This document shows positions 9,193-17,240 of a stretch of 64,000 bases of DNA, piece by piece. The stretch is taken from the NCBI RefSeq assembly GCF_022012415.1, contig NZ_JAKLTR010000020.1, positions 48,040 to 112,039 of the forward strand, given 5' to 3'. How positions within the stretch are numbered: position 1 is the stretch's first letter; every line of letters starts with the position of its first letter. This stretch comes from Terrimonas ginsenosidimutans. GTDB lineage: Bacteria; Bacteroidota; Bacteroidia; Chitinophagales; Chitinophagaceae. A program made the position numbers and the translations under genes. The notes under the pieces were generated by a model. It made no database searches, was not told the origin of the DNA, and saw nothing but the letters and a program-made list of their open reading frames with translations.

Positions 9193-9900
9193 ATGAAACG
9201 TTGGATACTTTCTGCCGCAATAGTTGCACTATCACTGGCATCATGTGATAAAGAAAACAGGGAATGCCCCGGCTCAACCGAGAAAACCTTTACAGCAACT
9301 GCTTTCAGCAAAGTAAAAGCCGGTGATGGATTTTATGTGAACATTGTTAAGGGCAATGAATTTTCAGTGAAGGCAAAAGGTTGCGAAAATGACCTGAACG
9401 ATATCAATGTATCTGTCATCAATGGTGGTATTGTTGAAATAAAATACAGGAATCAGAAAAATGATCGTTATCGTGTCGATTTCACTGTCACCATGCCGAT
9501 GGTTTACAGCGTCATACTTGACGGAGCAGCGAAAGGGACCGTTACCGGTTTCAAGGGAGACGACTACACAACAAAGATCGTTTTGAGCGGCGCGTCAGAA
9601 TTGTCCATGAATGAGAATACCGCCTATACTCAGTTTGATATTTCAGGCGCAAGTAAGTTATTACTGAAAGGAGCAACGGAGACGCTTAAAGGATTTGCAT
9701 CCGGAGCGAGCGTCCTGAATGCCTTTGATGCCCCCGCAGACGATATCGACATCGCAGTTTCGGGAGCCAGCAAAGCGAATATACACGCCACCCGTCTGCT
9801 TACTGCTGACGCAAGTGGTGCCAGCCAGATAATTTACAGGGGAAATCCTGTTCAGAAAGATCTGTCCACAAGCGGTGGAGGCAAGATCTCAAAAGAATAA
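9193..9900 (+). CDS. DUF2807 (head GIN domain) lipoprotein
   Basis: 235-residue lipoprotein. The signal peptide ends in a lipobox at LSLASC, so the mature chain begins CDKENRE. The rest is a regular beta-helix-like array with repeated S-G-A-S motifs (VLSGASELSM, DISGASKLLL, AVSGASKANI, DASGASQIIY), typical of the DUF2807 'putative auto-transporter adhesin, head GIN' family. Function is unproven for most members. I start at the ATG at 9193; the frame is open 90 bases further upstream, but that extension would bury the signal peptide. Confidence 0.85.
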   Translation: MKRWILSAAIVALSLASCDKENRECPGSTEKTFTATAFSKVKAGDGFYVNIVKGNEFSVKAKGCENDLNDINVSVINGGIVEIKYRNQKNDRYRVDFTVTMPMVYSVILDGAAKGTVTGFKGDDYTTKIVLSGASELSMNENTAYTQFDISGASKLLLKGATETLKGFASGASVLNAFDAPADDIDIAVSGASKANIHATRLLTADASGASQIIYRGNPVQKDLSTSGGGKISKE

Positions 9901-10063
9901 TCAGGCTACGATTTTTAGCAGGTGCAGTTAAGGTTGAAGTAAGCGAGCAGTCCCCGTTGATAATGTCAGACATTTTCGGCGCGGGACTGACCGCATAAAA
10001 ATAATCCCATCTCACCAAAACTTTCCGGAACTTTACCAGATCATTTATTCAAAATCATCTCAA

Positions 10064-10906
10064 ATGAACCGGAAACATATTTTTTACACCGCGATCTTTG
10101 CCGCGGGTTTTTCTCTCACTGCATGTAACAACGAAGACAAAAAACCTGAAGTCCAAACGGAGAACGTTACAAAAGAACCAAAGATCAAAGAAGAGAACAT
10201 CTCTTATACGGGCGATGGTATTTCAATGAATGGCTTTGTTGCCTATGATGAGAACAAGGAGGGAGTCCGTCCGGCAGTGATCGTTATACCGGAATGGTGG
10301 GGCCTGAACGACTATCCCAAACACAGGGCAAAGCAGCTGGCAGAACTTGGTTATATCGCGATAGCCATCGACATGTATGGAAACGGCAAAACAGCGGACA
10401 ACCCTGACTCTGCCGGTAAATATGCCACTCCATTTTACCAGGATCCCCAGATGGCAAAAAGAAGGTTTGACGCCGCACTGCAAAAGCTGAAGTCTTACAG
10501 CCAGACTGATACGGGCAGGATCGCTGCGATCGGTTATTGCTTTGGTGGTGCGCAGGTGCTGAACATGGCGCGTCTTGGTGAAAACCTCAAAGGCGTGGTC
10601 AGTTTTCATGGCAACCTGATGGGCGTACCTGCCGACAAGAATACGCTGAAAGCGGCAATCCTCATTTGCCACGGCGCCGCTGATTCATTCGTTCCCGCAA
10701 AAGAAGTAGAGCTGTTCAAAAAAGAAATGGAAAAAGTGGGTGGAAACTACACTTTCAAAGCATATGACAGCGCTACTCACGCATTTACAAACCCTGACGC
10801 AACCGAAGCCGGAAAGAAATTCAAACTCCCTATCGCCTATAACGCTGCTGCAGATTCAGCGTCCTGGCAGGATATGAAAGCCTTCTTTGGCAAGATCTTC
10901 CAGTAA
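10064..10906 (+). CDS. Dienelactone hydrolase-like alpha/beta-hydrolase lipoprotein
   Basis: 280 residues with a lipoprotein signal (SLTAC, mature chain from CNNEDKK). The alpha/beta-hydrolase core has the dienelactone-hydrolase cysteine nucleophile Cys159 in IGYCFGGAQ, acid Asp207 in HGAADSFVP and His239 in ATHAF, a complete Cys-Asp-His triad. The YDENKEGVRPAVIVIPEWWG opening is the usual DLH-family start. Being lipid-anchored, it probably acts in the periplasm, so a role in chloroaromatic degradation is not implied. The substrate is unknown. A terminator follows about 26 bases after the stop. Confidence 0.85.
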   Translation: MNRKHIFYTAIFAAGFSLTACNNEDKKPEVQTENVTKEPKIKEENISYTGDGISMNGFVAYDENKEGVRPAVIVIPEWWGLNDYPKHRAKQLAELGYIAIAIDMYGNGKTADNPDSAGKYATPFYQDPQMAKRRFDAALQKLKSYSQTDTGRIAAIGYCFGGAQVLNMARLGENLKGVVSFHGNLMGVPADKNTLKAAILICHGAADSFVPAKEVELFKKEMEKVGGNYTFKAYDSATHAFTNPDATEAGKKFKLPIAYNAAADSASWQDMKAFFGKIFQ

Positions 10907-10931
10907 ACGACTCAATAATTCTACTGTATAC

Positions 10932-10962
10932 AAACCAGGAAAGTCAATTCCTGGTTTTTTTA
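10932..10962 (+). terminator. Rho-independent terminator
   Basis: AACCAGGAA, loop AGTCAA, TTCCTGGTT running into a T-tract. It separates the hydrolase gene from lemA, so lemA needs its own promoter. Confidence 0.85.
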
Positions 10963-10991
10963 TTAATTTCAGTTATCCTAAAACCTGCTAT

Positions 10992-11552
10992 ATGTATATT
11001 GCTCTTATTGTGCTGGTCGTTATTATCGTCTGGCTTATCTCCTTATACAACTCTCTCGTTAAGCTACGTAACCGCCGCCAAAATGCGTTTGCCGATATAG
11101 ATGTTCAGCTTCGTCAACGGCATGATCTTGTACCTCAACTTGTGCAAACAGTGAAAGGTTATGCATCTCACGAAAGCGATGTACTGCTGCAAATAACAGC
11201 GGCGAGATCAGCTGCGGTCAATGCCAAAACCATCGATGAAAAGATCGTTGCAGAGCAACAACTGTCTGGTGCTTTGCAGGGTTTGAAAGTACAGGTGGAA
11301 GCTTACCCTGATCTTAAGGCAAACCAGAACTTCCTTCAGTTACAGGAAGAACTAAGCGATATCGAAAACAAACTTGCCGCGTCAAGACGATTCTTTAACG
11401 GCGCTACAACAGAATACAACAATACAGTTGAATCATTCCCGGGAAATCTTGTTGCCCGAAACTTCGGCTTTAAACGTGAACTATTTTTTGATCTTGGGAA
11501 TGATTTCAGGAGGCAACTTGAAGAACCGCCGAAAATCGATTTCAAATCATAA
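10992..11552 (+). CDS. lemA: LemA family protein
   Basis: 186-residue LemA protein: an N-terminal membrane helix (IALIVLVVIIVWLISLY) followed by a helical bundle with the family motif NRRQNAFADIDVQLRQRHDL and the C-terminal YNNTVESFPGNLVA. The start at 10992 gives the usual LemA N-terminus. The frame is open further upstream, but through the preceding terminator. It is followed 68 bases later by an M48 peptidase. LemA and M48/HtpX-like proteases are a recurrent pair thought to work together at the inner membrane, but the molecular role of LemA is not settled. Confidence 0.92.
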   Translation: MYIALIVLVVIIVWLISLYNSLVKLRNRRQNAFADIDVQLRQRHDLVPQLVQTVKGYASHESDVLLQITAARSAAVNAKTIDEKIVAEQQLSGALQGLKVQVEAYPDLKANQNFLQLQEELSDIENKLAASRRFFNGATTEYNNTVESFPGNLVARNFGFKRELFFDLGNDFRRQLEEPPKIDFKS

Positions 11553-11620
11553 GAAACCAAACATCTCACCCTTTTCAAACATCTACTATTATCAGCCAGG
11601 GCTCCTCTCCATACATTGGG

Positions 11621-12535
11621 TTGCATTCGCAGATCACGCGAAACAATCGCTATTCTATTTTACTGCTGCTGGCATTCCCGGCCCTGCTGCTGGCATTGTG
11701 CTATGCGATCATTCTTTATTCAACCAATGCAGAAATAGAATCCGCTAATATCTCCTTCATGGAGATCCTTCCATATGTACTGATGGTCACCGGTAGCTGG
11801 TTCCTGATCGCCTGGCTTGGACATTCAACGATGATCAGGCTTGCGACGGGAGCAAAATCGCTGGACCGTGCAACCAATAAGCGCGTGTATAATCTGCTGG
11901 AGAACCTCTGCATATCCGTTGGCATGAAAATGCCAAAGCTGTATATCATTCCAGATGATTCATTGAACGCATTCGCAAGTGGCATCAGCGAAAGAAGCTA
12001 TTCCATTTCGTTGTCTTCAGGCATCATAGAAAAGCTGAATGATGAAGAACTGGAAGGTGTGATCGCGCATGAGTTAAGCCATATCCGCAACAGGGACGTC
12101 CGGCTGCTGATCGTCTCCATTATATTCGTTGGGATCTTTTCCTTTCTTGCGGAGCTTGCGTTCAGGGGCCTTCGCTTTACCGGAAGAAAAAGTGATAAAG
12201 ACAGTAAAGGAGGAGGCGCCATAATCCTGTTTGCGATCGTGATAACCGCTATCGCCTACCTGATCTCCATCCTGCTCCGTTTTGGGATCAGTCGCAAGCG
12301 GGAATACCTCGCCGATGCCGGCGCCGCAGACCTTACAAAGAAACCTTATGCCCTTGCGTCCGCACTTCGCAAAATATCAGGCGATCCACTGATAGAAGCT
12401 GTCGAAAGCCGTGATGTGGCCCAGCTATTCATTGATAACCCAAAACCCTCTATCCACAAATCTGCTTGCTGGGATAACCTGTTTGCAACGCATCCTCCGA
12501 TTGAAAAAAGAATAGCCCTTCTGTCCCAATACTAG
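11621..12535 (+). CDS. M48 family (HtpX-like) membrane metallopeptidase
   Basis: 304 residues. Two N-terminal transmembrane segments (LLLLAFPALLLALCYAIIL and a second near residues 50-70), then the zinc motif HELSH (His150, Glu151, His154), two further membrane segments, and the third-ligand region EYLADAGA (Glu228). This is the HtpX topology of a membrane-bound zinc endopeptidase with its active site on the cytoplasmic side. The start is a TTG at 11621, chosen because the resulting M-H-x-Q-I opening suits the family and no ATG fits. It probably forms an operon with lemA. Confidence 0.87.
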   Translation: MHSQITRNNRYSILLLLAFPALLLALCYAIILYSTNAEIESANISFMEILPYVLMVTGSWFLIAWLGHSTMIRLATGAKSLDRATNKRVYNLLENLCISVGMKMPKLYIIPDDSLNAFASGISERSYSISLSSGIIEKLNDEELEGVIAHELSHIRNRDVRLLIVSIIFVGIFSFLAELAFRGLRFTGRKSDKDSKGGGAIILFAIVITAIAYLISILLRFGISRKREYLADAGAADLTKKPYALASALRKISGDPLIEAVESRDVAQLFIDNPKPSIHKSACWDNLFATHPPIEKRIALLSQY

Positions 12536-12540
12536 CCACA

Positions 12541-12592
12541 GTATAAAAAGTAAAAGGAGGTCTCCTGAACGGAAACCTCCTTTTACTTATAC
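12541..12592. terminator. Bidirectional terminator between convergent genes
   Basis: TAAAAGGAGGT at 12551 pairs with ACCTCCTTTTA at 12575-12585. The outer GTATAA/TTATAC pairing extends the stem with a bulge. A-tracts and T-tracts on both sides serve both the M48 gene (plus) and the M43 gene (minus). Confidence 0.8.
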
Positions 12593-12613
12593 GCTCTATA
12601 CTCTTTGCCTTCG

Positions 12614-13858
12614 TTAATCTCCCAGCCTGAGGAATTTCTTTTTGATAACAGCTCCGTCTTCCCTTTTACCCAGGATGAAATACATGCCTGGAGGGAGTTT
12701 GCTGATATCTATTTTCTGTACCGTTGCTTTGATGGATTGCTGCATAACAACCAGTCCCTGTGAATTCGCGATATTGATCACTTTACCGATCCATTGCTGG
12801 TCATTACCCAGATCTATCGTTATATCCTGGCGGGCAGGGTTTGGATAGACAAGAGCCTGTGTTTGTTCTTCCTTTACAGGTTCCACCGGATCTACTGGTA
12901 AGGGGATTTCGGTGTAAAGCGGTTCGTCCAGGCCTTTGGATGCAAATAATGAGTAACGGACGCCTCCGGGTTGAAACAGTGCGAGCATCCGTTTCTTCTG
13001 GCCAAGGGTGAACATATTTACGCAGGCATCCTGTGTCTGGTCCATATAGTTCATATACATATCGCCATCCGGGCCATTATTACAAGACGGGCGGATCCCG
13101 GAGGGGCAACCTGGCGTTCCGGTAGCCTGCTGCGGCGTGTCGGCAACGCCATCATCCCCGCAGTACTGATCGCCCCAGATATGCTTAAGCCCAAGCCAGT
13201 GCCCTACTTCATGAACGATTGCTTTGCCTAATGCCCCGGTTGCGAGTACAATACCATCATTTACCGCGGCATCTCCGGGAACACTGGAATACCCTGAAAT
13301 GAAACGGACATTACAGATCCAGATGTTGAGATAACTGGATGGATCCCAGGCGTCATCACCAGACTGGCTGGATAATTTCATCTTATCATCCATATCCCAC
13401 TGAGTTCTGGCGGAATATTTCCTGACGATCCCATTCGTGGCCCGTTTCTGCGGATCAGAGCTCGCGAGCTGGAATTCAATTTCCGTATCAGCCGATAATT
13501 TCCAGAACCGGGCAGGCGTTTTTATCGTATCTGGATGCAGTCTGCGGAAACACAGGTTCAGTGTTTCGATCATGTTCTTAATTGCTTGCTCGCTAACATT
13601 CTCATTCTGTTTGTTATACAGAACGTGTACGACTACAGGTATGGTAATAACAGGCTTTCCCCGTGACGTGGTCTGGGTTGGAAAAGCAGCTTCTCCCTGA
13701 GTTTGTATGAATTGTTCTACCTGTTGGACAACATCCGATAAGACCGGGTTTGCCCGCAAGGCATCCTGCCGGTAATCAAACGAATAGCAGGTCGGTTGCG
13801 CAATTACAGGGCTCATTGCCACCAATAGCAGCATGATTCCTATAAATAAATTCCGCAT
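12614..13858 (-). CDS. M43 (pappalysin/cytophagalysin-type) metalloprotease with T9SS sorting domain
   Basis: 414-residue secreted metalloprotease. The signal peptide ends near SPVIAQP. The metzincin zinc motif is HEVGHWLGLKH (His216, Glu217, His220, His226), followed by the Cys-rich loop (DQYCGDDG ... GCPSG ... SCNN) and the Met-turn region YMNYMDQ, typical of M43B. The final ~85 residues form a type A sorting domain (LVYPNPARQDITIDLG ... GMYFILGKRED), so export is by the type IX system. Role: extracellular proteolysis. The gene is monocistronic with a 690-bp upstream gap. Confidence 0.9.
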   Translation of the reverse strand: MRNLFIGIMLLLVAMSPVIAQPTCYSFDYRQDALRANPVLSDVVQQVEQFIQTQGEAAFPTQTTSRGKPVITIPVVVHVLYNKQNENVSEQAIKNMIETLNLCFRRLHPDTIKTPARFWKLSADTEIEFQLASSDPQKRATNGIVRKYSARTQWDMDDKMKLSSQSGDDAWDPSSYLNIWICNVRFISGYSSVPGDAAVNDGIVLATGALGKAIVHEVGHWLGLKHIWGDQYCGDDGVADTPQQATGTPGCPSGIRPSCNNGPDGDMYMNYMDQTQDACVNMFTLGQKKRMLALFQPGGVRYSLFASKGLDEPLYTEIPLPVDPVEPVKEEQTQALVYPNPARQDITIDLGNDQQWIGKVINIANSQGLVVMQQSIKATVQKIDISKLPPGMYFILGKREDGAVIKKKFLRLGD

Positions 13859-14549
13859 GAGTGAACATTAAACATTGGCGCATAGCAATAAGCTACCACC
13901 AGCATTCACTGGATCTGGAAAACAATAAAAAGGATTTGGGAAATAAGGTATTCGAAGGGATATGATTTCGAAGGGTTGAGATTCTGGTCCAATGACCTCG
14001 GGTCAAATATATAATCTAAACCTGAAAGTTTTTAGAAAATCCCCTTCGTATTTCTACCCATATTGAGTCTTTCTTTTGTCCTTTTCTCATTGACTAACAC
14101 TTTCCTCATACCTGGAACGTGAAAACACGTAGAATTACTAGCGCTAAAATCGTCGCATGTGGGTCTGGGACGGTCGTTTACCGGGTTTTGCTGCCGGTCA
14201 GGAGTGCTTTGCTGGTCAGCCGAAAGCTTATTTTTGGTGCCATCCTCCGTTCATCCTTCGCTGTTCTTCCCCGGCTGCCGGATAGCCAAAGAGGAGGTTT
14301 CGGGGAGGCAAAGAGGAGGCAAAGAGGAGGATCCGGGGAGGAATGACCGATTACCATGACTTTTCGGGCAGGTGGCCCCCGTGTTTGAGCGTTTCACCCA
14401 CCATTTCACCGTTCTTTTTAAGAGACCCGGACAGACACATACCAGGGCAACGCCGGTAACAGCGGGAATACTAACGTTTTTTTGCTTTTAAGCATCCGGA
14501 TTACAACGTAATTTCGCGGCACTTCAGGCCTCATTAACAGACGACAATT
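13859..14549. other. 690-bp intergenic region with GGAGG-type direct repeats
   Basis: The segment 14240-14262 (CATCCTCCGTT then CATCCTTCG) shares its 11-mer wording with the tandem array at 50302. At 14284-14341 there are several GAGGAGG and GGGGAGGCAAAG direct repeats. Short open frames here have no family resemblance and repetitive composition, so I do not call them. The right end carries a near-consensus -7 box (TAATTTCG at 14509-14516) for the cyclotransferase gene. Confidence 0.5.
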
Positions 14550-15365
14550 ATGAAAAAAATCTTCTTTTTTACCACTATCGTTGCTCTCTTTTCAGCATGT
14601 ACCAACGGTGATCAAAACGCAGGTGATGGCGGCAGCAAAACGGCCGACCCCGCTCCGCAGCGCAATTCACCAAAATCCATCAGCTACTCGATCCTGAATA
14701 CCTATCCCCACGATACCTCTTCCTTTACCCAGGGGCTCGTTGTATATAATGGCGACCTGTATGAGGGTACCGGAGAGTACGGTCACTCCCATTTGCTAAA
14801 AACAGATATTACAACCGGTAAGATCCTGAAAAAGACCCCACTCGATGCTAAGTATTTCGGTGAGGGCATCACGATCCTCCATGACACGATCTACCAGCTC
14901 ACCTGGCAGGAAAAAGTGGTATTTGCCTATACATTGAAAGACTTTAAAAAAGTTAAGGAATTCAGCATCAATACGCAGGGCTGGGGCATTACCACCGATG
15001 GGAAAGACCTTCTTGTGAGTGACGGCAGCAGCAATATCTATTATTATAACCCTTCCACGTTCCAGTTACAGCGTACCCAAACGATCACCGAGAACGGTAG
15101 CTTATCCTTCAATCTGAATGAGCTGGAATATATCGATGGCTTTTTGTACGCCAACCAGTGGCAGGCTCCTTATATCCTGAAGATCGAACCCGGCAGCGGG
15201 TCCATCGTCGGCAAAATCGACCTTACCAATATCTGGAACCGCGTCAAAGCAAATGACCCTGCTGCCGACGTCCCTAACGGGATCGCCTTCGACAGCACCA
15301 CCAAAAAGATCTACATCACCGGAAAGAGATGGCCGGAGTTGTATGAGGTGCAGTTGGGAGAGTAA
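14550..15365 (+). CDS. Glutaminyl-peptide cyclotransferase (glutamine cyclotransferase), lipoprotein
   Basis: 271 residues; the signal ends at ALFSAC, so a lipid-anchored periplasmic protein. The body matches the five-bladed propeller glutamine cyclotransferase family: SYSILNTYPHDTSSFTQGL, EGTGEYGHSHL, YFGEGITI, YQLTWQE, QGWGIT, NELEYIDGFLYANQW and the C-terminal PNGIAFD ... ITGKRWPELYEVQ. It converts N-terminal Gln to pyroglutamate. T9SS cargo in Bacteroidota is often cyclised after export, and this window has two T9SS cargo genes, but that link is inference. The gene runs into a heptamer repeat element 9 bases after its stop. Confidence 0.9.
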   Translation: MKKIFFFTTIVALFSACTNGDQNAGDGGSKTADPAPQRNSPKSISYSILNTYPHDTSSFTQGLVVYNGDLYEGTGEYGHSHLLKTDITTGKILKKTPLDAKYFGEGITILHDTIYQLTWQEKVVFAYTLKDFKKVKEFSINTQGWGITTDGKDLLVSDGSSNIYYYNPSTFQLQRTQTITENGSLSFNLNELEYIDGFLYANQWQAPYILKIEPGSGSIVGKIDLTNIWNRVKANDPAADVPNGIAFDSTTKKIYITGKRWPELYEVQLGE

Positions 15366-15371
15366 GGAGTG

Positions 15372-15562
15372 ATCGTTGTCCGTTGTCCGTTGTCCGTTGT
15401 CCGTTGTCCGTTGTCCGTTGTCCGTTGTCCGTTGTCCGACACAAATTAAAAGAAGGGGGGTATCGTTTTTAAACGATACCCCCCTTCTTTTAATTTGTAT
15501 ACGAAGATGCAATTCTATTCCACCTCCCTTGAACTCCGGACAACGGTCAACGGTCAACGATC
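15372..15562. repeat. Heptamer palindromic element 1
   Basis: Nine perfect tandem copies of GTTGTCC (15375-15437), then a 58-bp near-perfect palindrome (15441-15498), about 39 unique bases, and three inverted heptamers GGACAAC/GGTCAAC (15538-15558). The ends GATCGTTG and CAACGATC are inverted copies of each other. The final inverted heptamer contains the stop codon of the neighbouring methyltransferase gene. Confidence 0.85.
15441..15498. terminator. 58-bp palindrome, probable bidirectional terminator
   Basis: Arms of 28 bases (ACAAATTAAAAGAAGGGGGG then TATCGTTT) pair perfectly around a TT centre. The GGGGGG/CCCCCC core is flanked by A-rich and T-rich sequence on both sides. It sits between convergent genes, where it could end both transcripts. 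Confidence 0.7.
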
Positions 15563-16459
15563 CCCCTTCCCTATTACATAAATCACCGAACTGCACTTCT
15601 TCACGTCACCTAAGGCTTTCAGGTTCGAAGTGAACCCGCTCCAGGCAGCGCCGGGCCAGTTGGTCTGGCCATTCTTGTACTTGCTGCTGAGAAGTGAAAT
15701 ATAAAAGCTGTCGTACCACATGGGTTTATGTTCAATTACTTTCAACCCGTTCTTCTGCATCAGCACCTGTATCGAAGCAGGAGAGAAATGATAGAGATGG
15801 CGGGGCACATCGAAGGCGGCCCAGTACTCTTTATAATCCTGTGCGTCTTTTGAAGTATAGTTAGGAACTGCGATAAAAAGGCGGCCTTTATCGGTGAGCA
15901 GATTTCTTAATTGCTGCACGTATGCATGCAGATCATGAACATGTTCCAGCACATGCCAGAGTGTAATGGCATCGAATTTACCTGCAGGCAGTTGATAGAA
16001 TTCATTGATATCGGTGAGCTGCAGCTTGTAGTCGCTCAAAGCCACTGCTCTTGCATCAGCATCCGGTTCGAGGCCGGTGACCTGCCAGCCATGTTGCTTC
16101 ATTTCGTGAACAAATGCGCCCGTACCACTGCCTACATCCAGCAGGTTACCCTGTTGTTTGCCAGTGGCAGAGATGATCAGTTTTCGCTTGGCGGCGAGGG
16201 TTCTTTTTCTTACGGCATGATAAATACTGTTCACAAGGCCCCTGGACGTGTTGGAATGGGAAATATAATTCTCCGACTTATAATAAGGACCTATGCTTTC
16301 CGTATCCGGAACATCCTGTGTAAACGCCAGTGTGCACGAAGTGCAGGCCACGATATCGAATAACTCACCGCTTACCGTATAATCTTTCGCCTTCCATAAG
16401 CTCCTGAAATCAGCAGCACCACAGACAGGGCATGTTGTATAATGGATCGTTGTTGCCAT
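15554..16459 (-). CDS. Class I SAM-dependent methyltransferase with N-terminal zinc-ribbon motifs
   Basis: 301 residues. The N-terminus has two CxxC knuckles (CPVCGAADF and CTSCTLAF), followed by a Methyltransf_23-type Rossmann domain: LLDVGSGTGAFVHEMKQHGW (motif I), GLEPDADA, DAITLWHVLEHVHDL (motif IV) and LLTDKGRLFIAVPN. Proteins of this build methylate small molecules or sugars, often in cell-envelope clusters; here no such cluster is present, so the substrate is open. The last codons and the stop lie inside heptamer element 1, so the natural C-terminus may have been altered by it. Confidence 0.82.
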   Translation of the reverse strand: MATTIHYTTCPVCGAADFRSLWKAKDYTVSGELFDIVACTSCTLAFTQDVPDTESIGPYYKSENYISHSNTSRGLVNSIYHAVRKRTLAAKRKLIISATGKQQGNLLDVGSGTGAFVHEMKQHGWQVTGLEPDADARAVALSDYKLQLTDINEFYQLPAGKFDAITLWHVLEHVHDLHAYVQQLRNLLTDKGRLFIAVPNYTSKDAQDYKEYWAAFDVPRHLYHFSPASIQVLMQKNGLKVIEHKPMWYDSFYISLLSSKYKNGQTNWPGAAWSGFTSNLKALGDVKKCSSVIYVIGKGDR

Positions 16460-16537
16460 AAAGCATGCAAAATACTGAATGCTCGCTAATGAATGCTTGC
16501 TAATGGCCGGATGTTTATAAGCTCCCGTTCAAAAAAA

Positions 16538-16568
16538 AATCCTCCTTCAATAATGAAGGAGGATCGTA
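16538..16568 (-). terminator. Terminator of the TPR/beta-barrel/HU operon
   Basis: On the minus strand, GATCCTCCTTCA, a short ATTAT-like loop, and TGAAGGAGGAT run into eight or more T. It lies about 20 bases after the HU-like gene's stop. Confidence 0.85.
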
Positions 16569-16586
16569 TAATCAGGTCGATCGTCG

Positions 16587-17228
16587 TCAAAGACGGGTTT
16601 CAGTAAAAACAGCCCCCTGCTGCGTCTGTACTCTCTGCTGGTTGCCGGTGGAACTACCCAGTCCTGTTTGCATAAAATGCCAAACCAGGAAAGCGAGCGC
16701 GAGTATGGCAACGATCAGAGTAATGATCCATTCGTAAGATCGTTTCTTTTCTGCAGGCTGAAGGAATTCGATCATTTCCTCCGAAGTCTTTTCCTGCTCT
16801 CCCACCCTTACGGTATGTGCGGCTTTCTCACGTAATACTTTGGCTGCGGGAACCGGTTCTCCTGCGGGGCTATCTTTCAATTCGGCCTCAAAACGGATCT
16901 CGCCGGCAAGTCCTTTTGAAAGCGTACCGATGCCGGCCCATTGCATCTTTTTACCATTGACGATCTCGTTTTTCAGCTGGGCTGTAAACCTGCTGATCGT
17001 ATCAGCAGCCTCAGCTCCGGGAATGCCGAGGAGATCTGCAAACCAGTTGAGCTGTTTCGCGGGAATGCCTTCATTTCCATGATGCAGTGCTACCGTATAG
17101 GAAGGTGGCTGGATCATCTTATTGGCAAAATCAAGGTCTGCAGGCTTGCGTTCAAGCTGGAACACACCCACTCCCGGGAGGCTTACCTGCCGGTGCAACA
17201 CCAGATACTGATACAATTCATTGAACAT
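16587..17228 (-). CDS. HU-CCDC81-like domain membrane protein
   Basis: 213 residues. The N-terminal ~115 residues resemble the paired bacterial HU-CCDC81 domains of Bacteroidota (MFNELYQYLVLHRQVSLPGVGVF ... then a second unit with WAGIGTLSKG). A linker follows, then one membrane helix at 166-186 (YEWIITLIVAILALAFLVWH) and a short Gln/Thr-rich tail. Related proteins often end in a SPOR domain, which is missing here. The HU-like fold would be cytoplasmic and the tail periplasmic. It is the last gene of a three-gene operon, 12 bases after the beta-barrel gene. Its role is unknown; the context suggests envelope organisation. Family assignment rests on motif resemblance only. Confidence 0.65.
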   Translation of the reverse strand: MFNELYQYLVLHRQVSLPGVGVFQLERKPADLDFANKMIQPPSYTVALHHGNEGIPAKQLNWFADLLGIPGAEAADTISRFTAQLKNEIVNGKKMQWAGIGTLSKGLAGEIRFEAELKDSPAGEPVPAAKVLREKAAHTVRVGEQEKTSEEMIEFLQPAEKKRSYEWIITLIVAILALAFLVWHFMQTGLGSSTGNQQRVQTQQGAVFTETRL

Positions 17229-17240
17229 GTTCTGCCTTTT

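Noticed and set aside
14119..14359. Short overlapping frames in the gap before the glutaminyl cyclase gene
   Set aside because: Composition follows the GAGGAGG repeats, two frames overlap, and neither has a recognisable motif.
15375..15437. CRISPR-like array (regular repeats)
   Set aside because: The units are 7 bases long with no spacers and no cas genes nearby; it is a tandem heptamer repeat.
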